This document shows, piece by piece, positions 1 through 8,447 of a DNA stretch of 64,000 nucleotides. Within the stretch, counting starts at the first letter, position 1, and every line of letters begins with the position of its first letter. The notes beneath the pieces are model-generated. The model saw nothing but the letters and a program-made list of their open reading frames with translations. It did no database searches and was not told where the DNA came from. Made by a program: the position numbers and the translations under genes. The DNA is from Beijerinckiaceae bacterium (GTDB lineage: Bacteria; Pseudomonadota; Alphaproteobacteria; Rhizobiales; Beijerinckiaceae), in the NCBI GenBank assembly GCA_947454485.1, contig CANGJJ010000009.1:62001-126000 (forward strand). The letters run 5' to 3'.

Positions 1-808
1 CAGCCGACAAGGTCCAGTTGTTGCGCGCTTCCTGATTGCCGGTGAAGGGCACACTATCAGTATGGCCGCGCACCTTGACCTTGTTGGGCATGCCCGCAAC
101 CGATTTGGCGATCTCATCAATGAGCGCCTGCGCGCGCGGCAACATACGCGATGTGCCAGAGCCAAACATCGAGAAGTCCGACTTGTCGATCACTTCAATG
201 CGCAGGCCTTCGCGATCACGCGTGATCTGCACCTGACCTTCAAGACCAGACAGCAGCGAGCTTTCCTTCATGCGCTTGCGCAACTCAGCTTCGATCTTGT
301 CGAAATTCTGCTGATCAATCTCATCGGCAGCCGCTTTTTTCTGCTCAGGATTGAGCGGCTCTTTCGACGGGCCCTTGCCTTCGCCAGCATCAGGCTCTGC
401 GCCCTTGCCAACATCCTTGTCAGGACCATTGCCCATGCCGTCCTGAGCTTCGGGCATTTTCGGCGGCTCAAGATCGAGGATCGACGTTTGCGAAGCTGCA
501 TTGGGCAGGCCTTCAGGATCAAGGATGGAGCGGCCACCCAAAATACCGTTCGAGCCAGCCAGCTGACCCATTTGCACAAGGCTCTTGGGCGTCGGCTTGA
601 AATAATCGGCGATGCTTTTGCGCTGCGCTTCGGAGGTTGCACCCAAAAGCCACATGAGCAGGAAGAACGCCATCATGGCGGTCATCATATCGGCGAGCGC
701 GATCTTCCACGCACCACCATGCGCGCCAGCCTCTTCACCCTGGATCTTCTTGATGATGATCGGGGCGACCGGAGGGGCTTCTTCCTTGCCTTTCTTGGCC
801 TCAGCCAT
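1..808 (-). CDS. motB: Flagellar stator protein MotB (3' part beyond window)
   Basis: Stator subunit that anchors the motor to peptidoglycan and carries the ion-accepting aspartate. The visible 269 residues start MAEAKKGKEE. A single membrane segment follows at about residues 41-56, led by ALADMM, whose Asp40 matches the conserved proton-binding Asp of MotB. A Pro/Gly/Lys-rich linker follows, then an OmpA-like peptidoglycan-binding region with RGHTDSVPF. The C-terminus lies past the left edge. The ATG is one base downstream of the motA stop, so the two are translated as a pair. Proton use is inferred from family resemblance only. Confidence 0.95.
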   Translation of the reverse strand, partial: MAEAKKGKEEAPPVAPIIIKKIQGEEAGAHGGAWKIALADMMTAMMAFFLLMWLLGATSEAQRKSIADYFKPTPKSLVQMGQLAGSNGILGGRSILDPEGLPNAASQTSILDLEPPKMPEAQDGMGNGPDKDVGKGAEPDAGEGKGPSKEPLNPEQKKAAADEIDQQNFDKIEAELRKRMKESSLLSGLEGQVQITRDREGLRIEVIDKSDFSMFGSGTSRMLPRAQALIDEIAKSVAGMPNKVKVRGHTDSVPFTGNQEARNNWTLSA

Positions 809-809
809 C

Positions 810-1673
810 TTACTTGCCTCTCAGCCCGTCGAAGACTTCGCCGAAGGTCGGCTGGTTATGAGAGCTGATGGCCACGCGCGCCGCCTCAATGACGAGCGGC
901 TGGGGATGGCCATGCAAGCTGGCAACGATGATCTGCTTCACGACGTGATAGATCTGGCCTTCTTCCTTGATGACCTGCGTCAAGCGGCCGGCCATGGGCT
1001 CCACGATACCGTAGGCCAGGAACACGCCCAAGAAGGTGCCCACCAGCGCCGAACCGATGAGGCCACCCAGAACGGTCGGCGGCTGATCGATGGCGGCCAT
1101 GGTCTTCACCACGCCAAGCACGCAGGCCACGATGCCCAGCGCAGGAAGCGCGCCCGCGAGCGAAGCCAGAGCGTGAGCGGGATGACCCGCGTGATTCATA
1201 TGTTCCTTGATCGCAGCATCCATCACCTCTTCCACCGCATAGGCATTGAGATTGCCCGACGAGATGACCATGAGACGGATCGTATCTGTGATCAGATGGA
1301 CGAGATGATGATCGTGCAGGATCTTGGGATATTCACTGAAGATCGCGCTCGATTCAGGATTTTCGACATGGGACTCGAGGGCCACCGGACCATCAACGCG
1401 CAAGATCTTCATCAAGCGCGAGACGAGGAAGATGACATCGAGAAAGTCCTGCTTCTTCCATTTGGAGCCGCCGAAGATCTTACCAAAGCCGCCAGCGACG
1501 CCTTTGATCGTATCAAGGTCGTTGCCCACCAACATCGCCGCGATACCCGCGCCAAGAATGGTTGCAAGCTCCGCAGGTGCGGCGTGGGCAATCACGTCCA
1601 TGCTGCCGCCGTGCAGAATGAACACGCCGAACACGCAGATATGAAGCAGCACGAGGCCGATGATGCCGAACAC
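810..1673 (-). CDS. motA: Flagellar stator protein MotA
   Basis: Membrane stator subunit (287 aa) that forms the ion channel with MotB and pushes on FliG. Four hydrophobic segments are visible: two near the N-terminus (FGIIGLVLLHICVFGVFIL and a second hairpin), and two around residues 165-220 (ALPALGIVACVLGVV; GSALVGTFLGVFLAYGIV). A charged cytoplasmic loop lies between the pairs. The start is GTG at 1673, chosen because GGAG lies 6 bases upstream and the downstream sequence matches the family N-terminus. It lies 85 bases downstream of the hook gene on the same strand with no clear promoter between, so it may be read from the flgE sigma-54 promoter. Confidence 0.95.
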   Translation of the reverse strand: MFGIIGLVLLHICVFGVFILHGGSMDVIAHAAPAELATILGAGIAAMLVGNDLDTIKGVAGGFGKIFGGSKWKKQDFLDVIFLVSRLMKILRVDGPVALESHVENPESSAIFSEYPKILHDHHLVHLITDTIRLMVISSGNLNAYAVEEVMDAAIKEHMNHAGHPAHALASLAGALPALGIVACVLGVVKTMAAIDQPPTVLGGLIGSALVGTFLGVFLAYGIVEPMAGRLTQVIKEEGQIYHVVKQIIVASLHGHPQPLVIEAARVAISSHNQPTFGEVFDGLRGK

Positions 1674-1692
1674 TTGAAACTCCGTCCGTGAA

Positions 1693-1749
1693 GCTGCCGT
1701 GGCAGCAGGGGAAGCCGCCGGAGGCGACTCCCCAACTAGCTGTAGCTAG
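1693..1749. repeat. Inverted repeats between flgE and motA
   Basis: Two perfect inverted repeats lie in the 85-base gap: GCTGCCGTGGCAGC at 1693-1706 and CTAGCTGTAGCTAG at 1736-1749. A GC-rich imperfect hairpin (GCCGCC...GGCG) sits between them. No T-run follows on the minus strand, so a classical terminator is not supported. They may tune read-through from flgE into motAB or mark a protein-binding site. Confidence 0.5.
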
Positions 1750-1758
1750 ACCCTTTTA

Positions 1759-3258
1759 TCAGATTTTGTCGGTAATGCGCGAGGCAACTTCAACGGCTGT
1801 CTGGAGCATACGGGCATTGCCGTTATAGACCTGCTGGGCGCGCAGCATGGTCATCAACTCATGGGTAATATCGACATTGGCCTGCTCAAGTGTACCTGAG
1901 AGGATGTCGCCAGCCGCCGGAGCGCCCGCCTTGCTCTGGATGGCCGGGCCGCTGTCATCCGTCGCCACGAAGTTGGTGTTACCCGTCGGCTTGAGACCCG
2001 ATTCGTTGCGGAAGGTGGCCAGAGCGATATAGCCAACATCAACGCGCGAGCCGTCGCCATAGGTTGCCTGAATGAGGCCCTTCGAATTGATCGAAATGCC
2101 CTGCAAATAAGAGGCGCGATATTCGCTGGCAGCGATCTGGGTGGTGGCCTGAGCTTGGATCGTATTGTTCATGACAACCGAAACGCCGCTCTGGATATAT
2201 TTGGCGGTCATCTGGGCAGGGTCGGTCACGCCGCCAAGATCGGCCTTGGGCCAGGTCACAAAACCCGCATTCACATCGTCAGATGTCAGAACTTTGCTGG
2301 CGAGCACCTGCGAGCCGCTCATCAGTTTCACCGTGTGGCCAACAAGGTCATTCTGGCCCAGTGTCAGCTTGATCAGGCTGGTGTCGGTCGAGTCCTCGGC
2401 AATTGAACCATCGGCATAGGTGCGGTCAGAACCTGTGGTCGTATATTCCGAGCTCAGGCTATCAATCGAGGTGCTCGCCGGCAGTTTGACGTCGATATAG
2501 CCAAGAGCCACATCCGCCTGCGTCAAAACCTTTGTGGCAATAACATCAGCACCATTCTTCAATTCGACCGTCTGACCGGCAACATTCTCGCCGCCAATCA
2601 ACGGAACGCGCACGGTTGTATTGGCATAATCTGCCGACAGATGCGGGGACTCGAGCGAGGTCACACCGTCATAAGAGAATGAGGCATAGCCATTGGTAAT
2701 GTCAGCCGAGGTCAGCGTCTTGGAGGCGATCTCGCCACCATTGAGTTTCAAAGACACGACAGTCCCTTCAACCGCCGTGCTATCCAGCGACACACGAATA
2801 TCGGCAGGCTGTTTCTCGGAGAGGATGGAGGCGCCCGTCAGCTGCGACTGCATCTCGCCATCAACGACGGGGAAGCACTGCAGCTGGTTCTTCAAGCTGT
2901 CAACGATCTGGCCATTGGCATTGATGCCGAAGTTACCAGCGCGGGTGTAGACATAGCTCTTCGCGCCGCCCTCACCTTCCGCGCCCATGATAAAGAAGCC
3001 CTTACCGGCAACCGCCAGATCGGTCACGCTGTCGGTGGAGGTCATCGCGCCCTGACTGGTGACGCGCTGAACCGAAGCGGTCATGGCGCCCGTGCCAACG
3101 GCTGTCTTGGGATTGGCATTGGGATCATTGGCGAAGACGTCGAGGAAGCTCGCCTGCGACCGCTTGAAGCCGACCGTATTGGCATTGGCCATGTTATTGG
3201 CGGAAACTTCGAGGTCTTTCTGGGCGACATTCAGGCCGGACATAATGACTGACAGCAT
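1759..3258 (-). CDS. flgE: Flagellar hook protein FlgE-type, 499 aa, with internal repeats
   Basis: Hook/rod family protein of the axial structure. The N-terminus has the family signature (SANNMANANTVGFKRS, about residues 19-34). The C-terminus ends with the matching helix (GTLEQANVDITHELMTMLRA, from about residue 455), which packs against it in the assembled hook. The middle (about 165-337) holds three related segments with LASKVLTSDDV-type cores. The start ATG has GGAG 8 bases upstream. A perfect sigma-54 promoter precedes it. The standard operon further along encodes a second, giant FlgE (33306-38393), so which one builds the main hook is unclear; this one travels with motAB. Confidence 0.9.
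   Translation of the reverse strand: MLSVIMSGLNVAQKDLEVSANNMANANTVGFKRSQASFLDVFANDPNANPKTAVGTGAMTASVQRVTSQGAMTSTDSVTDLAVAGKGFFIMGAEGEGGAKSYVYTRAGNFGINANGQIVDSLKNQLQCFPVVDGEMQSQLTGASILSEKQPADIRVSLDSTAVEGTVVSLKLNGGEIASKTLTSADITNGYASFSYDGVTSLESPHLSADYANTTVRVPLIGGENVAGQTVELKNGADVIATKVLTQADVALGYIDVKLPASTSIDSLSSEYTTTGSDRTYADGSIAEDSTDTSLIKLTLGQNDLVGHTVKLMSGSQVLASKVLTSDDVNAGFVTWPKADLGGVTDPAQMTAKYIQSGVSVVMNNTIQAQATTQIAASEYRASYLQGISINSKGLIQATYGDGSRVDVGYIALATFRNESGLKPTGNTNFVATDDSGPAIQSKAGAPAAGDILSGTLEQANVDITHELMTMLRAQQVYNGNARMLQTAVEVASRITDKI
2248..2766 (-). repeat. Three protein repeats inside the 499-aa hook protein
   Basis: Residues about 165-196, 228-260 and 307-338 share the pattern G-x-T-V-x-L-(x)-G-x-x-(I/L)-A-(S/T)-K-(V/T)-L-T-x-x-D-(V/I)-x-x-G-(Y/F). 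The copies are GEIASKTLTSADITNGY, ADVIATKVLTQADVALGY and SQVLASKVLTSDDVNAGF. They sit 63 and 79 residues apart in the surface-exposed middle domain and look like small beta-sandwich (Ig-like) units. The protein-level match is clear by eye; the fold is inferred. Confidence 0.75.
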
Positions 3259-3319
3259 CGGGAGTACTCCGTTAAACCGTTGAATTGCCCGGCGTTCCGG
3301 GCGTCTTGGGCGTAACTCT

Positions 3320-3334
3320 GCAATCTGCGTGCCA
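3320..3334 (-). promoter_or_regulatory. Sigma-54 promoter for flgE(-motAB)
   Basis: The minus strand reads TGGCACGCAGATTGC, a perfect -24/-12 match (TGGCAC-N5-TTGC) with the required 10 bases between GG and GC. Transcription should start near 3308, about 50 bases before the flgE ATG. Confidence 0.9.
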
Positions 3335-3370
3335 GCCAGACCGGGGCAGTGGCGCCCCTCTTTTTCTCCC

Positions 3371-3398
3371 TAAAGCTATTTGCCCTTCAACCGTCTCT
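3371..3398 (+). promoter_or_regulatory. FliA (sigma-28) promoter for fliS
   Basis: TAAAG at 3371-3375 and CCGT at 3391-3394 are 15 bases apart (full boxes TAAAGCTA-N11-ACCGTCTC). The same spacing and cores occur before flgM, fliD, flagellin and the 56883 gene. The predicted start is about 20 bases before the fliS ATG. The -10 box differs from the enteric GCCGATAA, so the call rests on recurrence within the window. Confidence 0.7.
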
Positions 3399-3425
3399 AC
3401 CCCTGTTCAGATTGGGCGAGGGACT

Positions 3426-3815
3426 ATGCTGCACCAAGCGATCAAGGCCTATCAAACAGCGGAACAGGAATTCCTGGTCGAGGGCGCCGATGCCCATAAC
3501 CTGGTCCAGATCCTGTTCACCGAGCTTCTTTCCAACCTCGATCGGGCTGGCGAGAGCCTCGAAGCCAAGGACTTCACCGCGAAGTCCTCGCATCTCAGCA
3601 AATCTCTGACCATTCTCCATGTTCTGGCCACCAGCCTCGACTTCGAGCGCGGCGGCGACGTGGCCACCTCACTGGCCGAACTTTATGATTGGGCGCGCCG
3701 CAAGGTCATTCAGGCCAGCTGCAGCAATGTGCGTGCCGAATTGACCGAGGTGCATAAAGTGATCGCCGAGATCGCCAGCGCTTGGGAAAGCATCCGCACC
3801 GTGCGGGCGGCCTGA
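3426..3815 (+). CDS. fliS: Flagellin export chaperone FliS
   Basis: Cytosolic chaperone (129 aa) that binds the flagellin C-terminus, prevents early polymerisation and delivers it to the export gate. The sequence is helical with the family's conserved N-terminal half (Gln/Glu-rich start, HNLVQILFTELLSNLDRA, then SKSLTILHVLATSLDFERGG). Length is near the usual 125-135. The ATG at 3426 follows GGGCGAGGG; the frame is open further upstream, but that part overlaps the promoter. It stands alone rather than after fliD, and a FliA-type promoter precedes it. Its stop lies 2 bases from the convergent fleQ-like stop. Confidence 0.9.
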   Translation: MLHQAIKAYQTAEQEFLVEGADAHNLVQILFTELLSNLDRAGESLEAKDFTAKSSHLSKSLTILHVLATSLDFERGGDVATSLAELYDWARRKVIQASCSNVRAELTEVHKVIAEIASAWESIRTVRAA

Positions 3816-3817
3816 CC

Positions 3818-4909
3818 TCAGGCCTCTTCGCGGGCGATTGAATATTTGCGCATCTTCTCGATGAGAGTGGTGCGCTGCAATCCCAACAGACGGGCAGCCG
3901 CACTGACGGAGCCCTGCGCCTGCGCCAGCGCGCCCTTGATAAAGGCGACTTCGACCATCGTCAGATGATCGCGGAAGTTGAAATCAGGGGTCGCGCGCAG
4001 GAATTCCTGCACATCATCGGGTGCAGTGAGCATATCGGGCATGGTCGAGGGCGCCGCCAAGGGCTCCTCGCGCACCGGCAACATACCCATCACACTATCC
4101 ATCAGCGCCTGCGTTTCCACGACCCGCTCAATGGGCTTGCGCGGCGCAATCATGCGCTCGATCTCAGAATTCCCCAAGGTCTGGCCGGGATAGAGCACGC
4201 TGGCCCGCTCAATCACATTGCGCAATTGGCGCACATTCCCGGGCCAGCTCGCCGCTTGCAGCGCTGCCACAGCGCTGGCGCTGAAAGCGGGCAATTCATC
4301 GAACTGGCTGCGGAAGCGCTTGAGTGTCAGCTCAATGAGCTTGGGAATATCCTCAACCCGGTCATCAAGCCCATGCAGCTGCACGGGGAAGACATTGATG
4401 CGGTAGAACAAGTCTTCGCGGAACTGGCCGCTGTCCACCAAAGTCCCCAGATCCCGGTGGGTCGCGCAGACAAGGCGCACATCCGCCTTGATGACTTGCG
4501 AGCCGCCCACACGCGAGAATTTGCGATCCTCCAGCACGCGTAGCAGCTTCACCTGCATATCAAGCGGCATATCGCCGATTTCGTCGAGAAACAAAGTGCC
4601 GCCGGCCGCCGTCTCCAGCAGACCTGCACGTGTGCGCACCGACCCCGTATAGGCGCCCTTCTCACTGCCAAAGAGTTCGCTCTCAAGCAGCTCCTTGGGG
4701 ATCGCGCCGCAATTGACCGCCACGAAAGGCCCGTCTGCGCGCTGGGAAAATGCATGGACCGCGCGGGCGGCAAACTCTTTGCCGCTGCCAGAGGGACCAT
4801 TGATATAGACAGTGGTGGAGAGCGGCGCGACGCGCGTGATCAAGTCGAGCGCCTCTTTCATGGAGGCACTCGGCAGATCGAGATAACGCATCACTTCATC
4901 GCGGGTCAT
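3818..4909 (-). CDS. fleQ: FleQ/FlrA-like sigma-54 activator, no receiver domain
   Basis: Enhancer-binding ATPase, probably the master activator of the early flagellar promoters. The 363 residues hold an AAA+ domain: Walker A GPSGSGKE at 38-45, the sigma-54 contact loop as GAYTGS at 85-90 (usual GAFTGA), Walker [12 protein letters not shown] at 103-113, and SWPGNVRQL further on. A Fis-type helix-turn-helix ends the protein ([20 protein letters not shown]), as in FleQ/FlrA. The N-terminal regulatory domain of Pseudomonas FleQ is missing. Start ATG at 4909 was chosen because GAGGGG precedes it; the frame stays open to 5248 but would run into the divergent operon's promoter. It is divergent from its likely partner gene at 5193. 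Confidence 0.85.
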   Translation of the reverse strand: MTRDEVMRYLDLPSASMKEALDLITRVAPLSTTVYINGPSGSGKEFAARAVHAFSQRADGPFVAVNCGAIPKELLESELFGSEKGAYTGSVRTRAGLLETAAGGTLFLDEIGDMPLDMQVKLLRVLEDRKFSRVGGSQVIKADVRLVCATHRDLGTLVDSGQFREDLFYRINVFPVQLHGLDDRVEDIPKLIELTLKRFRSQFDELPAFSASAVAALQAASWPGNVRQLRNVIERASVLYPGQTLGNSEIERMIAPRKPIERVVETQALMDSVMGMLPVREEPLAAPSTMPDMLTAPDDVQEFLRATPDFNFRDHLTMVEVAFIKGALAQAQGSVSAAARLLGLQRTTLIEKMRKYSIAREEA

Positions 4910-5139
4910 CAGACCATTCCCCTCAGCTGTCGATTTTTTGACTAAAACGCAGAGGGTTACAAGAAAGCGCAGACGTAGCAGCTGCCCAGATGTCAACACA
5001 GCGTCAGCTATGCCATCGTTAACCAAGTCATTGCGCAAAAACACCATTTTGGGTCTAGTCATTTCATACTGAAATATCAATGCGTTAGCGCAATCCTCAT
5101 GCATTAACCTTGCCTTAACGATAGGCCCAGCTAAGGCTC

Positions 5140-5154
5140 TGGCACAGCCGTTGC
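5140..5154 (+). promoter_or_regulatory. Sigma-54 promoter for the fleT-like/fli operon
   Basis: TGGCACAGCCGTTGC matches TGGCAC-N5-TTGC exactly. The start is expected near 5166, 27 bases before the GTG. The rest of the 283-base gap (4910-5192) shows only AT-richer DNA that may hold FleQ sites and the minus-strand fleQ promoter, which I could not pin down. Confidence 0.9.
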
Positions 5155-5192
5155 GTTTCAGCTTCCGCGAGAAGGTCTCGAAGGAGAACGCT

Positions 5193-6359
5193 GTGAGCGC
5201 TATTCTGTGTGTTACCGATGGTCTGGCCGATGGCGAAGCCTGGATCACCCACCTGCATAATCGCGGGTATGAAGTTCACACCGCTGCTTTGGGCAAGCTG
5301 GGTGCGGTTGAGGTGACATGGCCTCAATGCGGTCTGTTGTTGTCTCATGCTGCGGCCAAGAAGCTTGCGGCCGATTCAACTGGCTTCGTCAAATGGTGCC
5401 GTCAGCTGAAGGCTGAGCGCATTGTTGTTCTGGGCGAGGCTGGCAAAGGCTTCAAGCTCAAGAGCGAGTTCAACGGCACGACACTTCATGTCACGCCCGC
5501 TGACAACAACTGGCGCTTTACGGCCGAAGTTGTAGCCCGCTTCCTTGATGAAGATCAGGCCGCCGCTGCGGGCGACCCTTCCACCTTCAATCTTCTGCGT
5601 CTGGCACGTCGTGTCGCCTATAGCGATGTGACCGTGATGCTTGTTGGTCCCACCGGCACCGGCAAAGAAGTCCTCTCGCGCTATCTTCACAAGTCTTCGC
5701 CCCGCGCCCGCAATCCCTTCATTGCTGTGAACTGCGCGGCTGTTCCCGACACCATGCTCGAAGCTCTGTTGTTTGGTTATGAGCGCGGCGCCTTTACCGG
5801 CGCGCATCATCCCAACAAGGGCATTTTCCGCGCAGCAGACAGCGGCACTTTGCTGCTCGACGAAATCTCTGAAATGGCCCTGCCCCTGCAGGCCAAACTT
5901 CTGCGCGTTTTGCAGGAGAAGGAAGTCACCCCGCTTGGCGCGTCCAAGGCTGTGCCGGTTGATGTGCGCGTGATCGCCACCTCCAACCGCTACATGATGG
6001 ATGAAGTCAAAGCCGGTCGCTTCCGCGAAGATCTCTACTATCGCTTGAATGTGTTCCCCCTTGTCACCAAGGCTCTTGAAGAGCGCACCGGCGACATTCT
6101 GCCCATCGCAGTGAGCTTGCTCGCCAAACATGCAGGCGGCTTTGCCAAGCTGCCGGAAATCACCGAAGAGGCGATTGAAAAGCTCGAAGCCTATAGCTGG
6201 CCGGGCAATGTGCGTGAGCTTGAAAATGTCTTGCAGCGCGCCCTAGTTCTTGCCGGCACTGACCCCATCTGCGGCGAACATCTCATGATTGAGATGGATG
6301 ACATGATGCACACAGCACCTGTTGCCCCGCCCATGCCCCGCCTCGCGGCTGTCGGCTAA
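5193..6359 (+). CDS. FleT/FlbD-like sigma-54 activator lacking a DNA-binding domain
   Basis: AAA+ sigma-54 activator of 388 residues. The first 115 or so residues are not a recognisable phospho-receiver. The AAA+ domain has Walker A GPTGTGKE (about 152-159), an intact GAFTGA (199-204), Walker [12 protein letters not shown] and [12 protein letters not shown]. The chain then stops after a short Met/Pro-rich tail with no helix-turn-helix. Start GTG at 5193 is supported by AAGGAG 6 bases upstream. In R. sphaeroides, FleT likewise lacks a DNA-binding domain, heads the fliEFGHIJ operon and acts together with FleQ; order and architecture here match that. FlbD and Helicobacter FlgR are alternative relatives. 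Confidence 0.8.
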   Translation: MSAILCVTDGLADGEAWITHLHNRGYEVHTAALGKLGAVEVTWPQCGLLLSHAAAKKLAADSTGFVKWCRQLKAERIVVLGEAGKGFKLKSEFNGTTLHVTPADNNWRFTAEVVARFLDEDQAAAAGDPSTFNLLRLARRVAYSDVTVMLVGPTGTGKEVLSRYLHKSSPRARNPFIAVNCAAVPDTMLEALLFGYERGAFTGAHHPNKGIFRAADSGTLLLDEISEMALPLQAKLLRVLQEKEVTPLGASKAVPVDVRVIATSNRYMMDEVKAGRFREDLYYRLNVFPLVTKALEERTGDILPIAVSLLAKHAGGFAKLPEITEEAIEKLEAYSWPGNVRELENVLQRALVLAGTDPICGEHLMIEMDDMMHTAPVAPPMPRLAAVG

Positions 6360-6370
6360 GGAGATCTATC

Positions 6371-6673
6371 ATGGTTGCCATTTCACCCGCCTCCCTGACG
6401 CGCGAAATTCAGCAGAACTTCCAGCAGAAGATGGCCCCGCAGAAGCCTGCGGCGCCTGATTTTGGCGATCACATGAAGAATGCCCTGATGCAGGTGGCTG
6501 GCGCGCAGAGTGATGCTGCCAAAGCTGTGTCGGCCTTTGAAAACGGCTCTGAAACTGATGTCGCCAAAGTGATGCTCGCCCGCGAAAAAGCGAGCCTTGC
6601 GTTCGAAGCGACCTTGCAGGTCCGCAACAAGCTGCTCGCCGCCTACAAAGATATTGTGTCGATGCCCGTCTGA
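6371..6673 (+). CDS. fliE: MS-ring/rod adaptor FliE
   Basis: Small protein (100 aa) that joins the FliF ring to the proximal rod and is an early export substrate. The conserved C-terminal half is visible: SDVAKVMLAREKASLAFEA-type sequence followed by LQVRNKLLAAYKDIVSMPV, the usual ending of FliE. Length is typical. It follows the FleT-like gene by 11 bases and precedes fliF, the standard fliEFGHIJ order. Confidence 0.95.
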   Translation: MVAISPASLTREIQQNFQQKMAPQKPAAPDFGDHMKNALMQVAGAQSDAAKAVSAFENGSETDVAKVMLAREKASLAFEATLQVRNKLLAAYKDIVSMPV

Positions 6674-6707
6674 GGCAGTGCTAACTTTCGAGTGGAGTTG
6701 ATGACCC

Positions 6708-8429
6708 GTGTCTGACACAAACATCGCACTTTCCAAGCCGACCGAAGTGGGCCCGATTGGCGCCCAGATCTTCAAGGGCTTTAGCGTGGTGCAGGAGTTC
6801 CTGCGTCAGCCCGCGATGGTTCGCGCCATGCCCATCATCATGGTCACTTTGGTGATCACGGTAGGCATGATCGCTATCTTCTCCATGCGTGAGCCTGCGA
6901 TGACGCAGCTCTTCCCCCGTCTCGGCGAGGAAGACAAATCGGCCGTCATGCAAAATCTCGAAGCTCAGGGCATTCATGCCAAGCTCGATCAGAGCACCGG
7001 ACAGGTTCTCGTGCCGCGCAATGATTTCTATCGCGCGAAGATGCAGCTTGCCGCCGCCGGCCTGCCCAAATCAACCGTCACCGGCTATGACCTCATCACG
7101 CAGATGCCGCTGGGTGCCAGCCGCGCCGTGGAACAAGTGAAGCTGAAACAGGCGCAGGAAGCTGAGCTTGCACGCTCCATCATGGAAATCCGCGACATCG
7201 AAGGCGCGCGCGTTCATCTTGCGATCCCTGAGCGCTCGGCATTTGTGCGCGACCAGAACCCGCCCTCCGCCTCTGTCTTCCTGAAGCTCGCTCCCGGCCG
7301 CAGCCTGTCGAGCGGTCAGGTCCAGTCGATCACGCATCTCGTCAGTTCAAGCGTGCCCTATATGCCTGTCGCCAGTGTGACAGTGGTCGACCAGACCGGC
7401 GCGCTGCTCACCAATCCCCAGCGCGATGCTGATATGGGCCTGTCAGCTCAGCAGCTCGAATATAAGAACCGCATTGAGCGCATGTTGCGCGAACGTGTCA
7501 CCAATCTTTTGACACCCATCGTGGGCCTGGGCAATTTCAACTCGGAAGTGAATGCCGATATCGACTTCACCCGCACCGAACAGACCAATGAAACCTATGA
7601 CCCCTCCTCGCAGGCTGTCCGCAGCCAGCAAGAGACGGTGCAGGAATCTGCTGATGGCCGTGCGCGTGGTGTCCCCGGCGCGACCTCGAACCAGCCGCCC
7701 AACACGCCCGCTTTGACCGCTCAGCCTCCCGCCGCTGCGGCGGCCGCCACCACCACGACGGAAAGCAACCGTAGCCGCTCAAGCACCACGGTTCGCAACT
7801 ATGAAGTCAGCCGCGAAGTGCGCTCGACCCGCAGAGCAACCGGCGAGATCAAGCGCCTGACACTCGCTGTCGTCCTGCGCAATGGCACGACGGTGGATGA
7901 GAATGGCCGTACCATCGACAAGCCCATCTCCGATGAGGATCGCGGCCGCCTGACCCAGCTTCTGCAGGAGGCCATTGGCTTCTCGCCCGAGCGCGGCGAC
8001 AAGCTGACCGTCATCTCGTCAAGCTTCGCGGAAGAGAAGAAATACGAAGGTCGCAGCTGGTATGATGCGCCCTGGCTCGAAGACGCCATCAAGCAGATCG
8101 CCATCGTCCTTGTGTTGGCCGTGGTTGTTCTGGGCGCCCTCAAGCCCTTCCTGACCCGCCTCCTCGACCGTTCCTTCGCAAGTGCTGCTGCTGCAGCTGC
8201 TGGTGAGCCGGTGATTGGTGAGGGTGAATCAATCGAAGTCCGCGAAGGCGAGACCCTCGACCAGATCAAGGCCCGCCTGAAACCCAAGAAGAGCAGCATC
8301 TCTGCTGATCTGCTTGATACGGCAAACACTTATGATGACAAGATTGCCCTCATCCGTATGCTGGTGGGCGACGATTCTGCCCGTGTGACTGCGGTGCTGA
8401 AATCGCTGATCCAGCGCGATCTCGGCTAA
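6708..8429 (+). CDS. fliF: MS-ring protein FliF
   Basis: Membrane ring on which the motor and export gate assemble. The 573 residues have a membrane segment near residues 45-65 (PIIMVTLVITVGMIAIFSM), the periplasmic ring-building domains with EGARVHLAIPERSAFVRDQ, a low-complexity Ala/Pro/Thr-rich insert near 335-355, a second membrane segment near 465 (QIAIVLVLAVVVLGALKPF) and a cytoplasmic FliG-binding tail. Start is GTG at 6708 with GGAG about 10 bases upstream; the nearby ATG at 6701 is followed by an in-frame stop. Confidence 0.96.
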   Translation: MSDTNIALSKPTEVGPIGAQIFKGFSVVQEFLRQPAMVRAMPIIMVTLVITVGMIAIFSMREPAMTQLFPRLGEEDKSAVMQNLEAQGIHAKLDQSTGQVLVPRNDFYRAKMQLAAAGLPKSTVTGYDLITQMPLGASRAVEQVKLKQAQEAELARSIMEIRDIEGARVHLAIPERSAFVRDQNPPSASVFLKLAPGRSLSSGQVQSITHLVSSSVPYMPVASVTVVDQTGALLTNPQRDADMGLSAQQLEYKNRIERMLRERVTNLLTPIVGLGNFNSEVNADIDFTRTEQTNETYDPSSQAVRSQQETVQESADGRARGVPGATSNQPPNTPALTAQPPAAAAAATTTTESNRSRSSTTVRNYEVSREVRSTRRATGEIKRLTLAVVLRNGTTVDENGRTIDKPISDEDRGRLTQLLQEAIGFSPERGDKLTVISSSFAEEKKYEGRSWYDAPWLEDAIKQIAIVLVLAVVVLGALKPFLTRLLDRSFASAAAAAAGEPVIGEGESIEVREGETLDQIKARLKPKKSSISADLLDTANTYDDKIALIRMLVGDDSARVTAVLKSLIQRDLG

Positions 8430-8447
8430 GGGATAAGGACAACCATC

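Noticed and set aside
62-868. Plus-strand frame across motB
   Set aside because: Antisense to motB, whose motifs (ALADMM, RGHTDSVPF) read cleanly on the minus strand.
4910-5248. N-terminal extension of the fleQ-like frame
   Set aside because: It would overlap the divergent promoter and the 5193 gene; the ATG at 4909 has GAGGGG upstream and directly begins the AAA+ region.
5595-5615. TGGCAC followed by GTCGTGTC in the fleT-like gene
   Set aside because: No TTGC at the correct spacing and located inside coding sequence; not a sigma-54 promoter.
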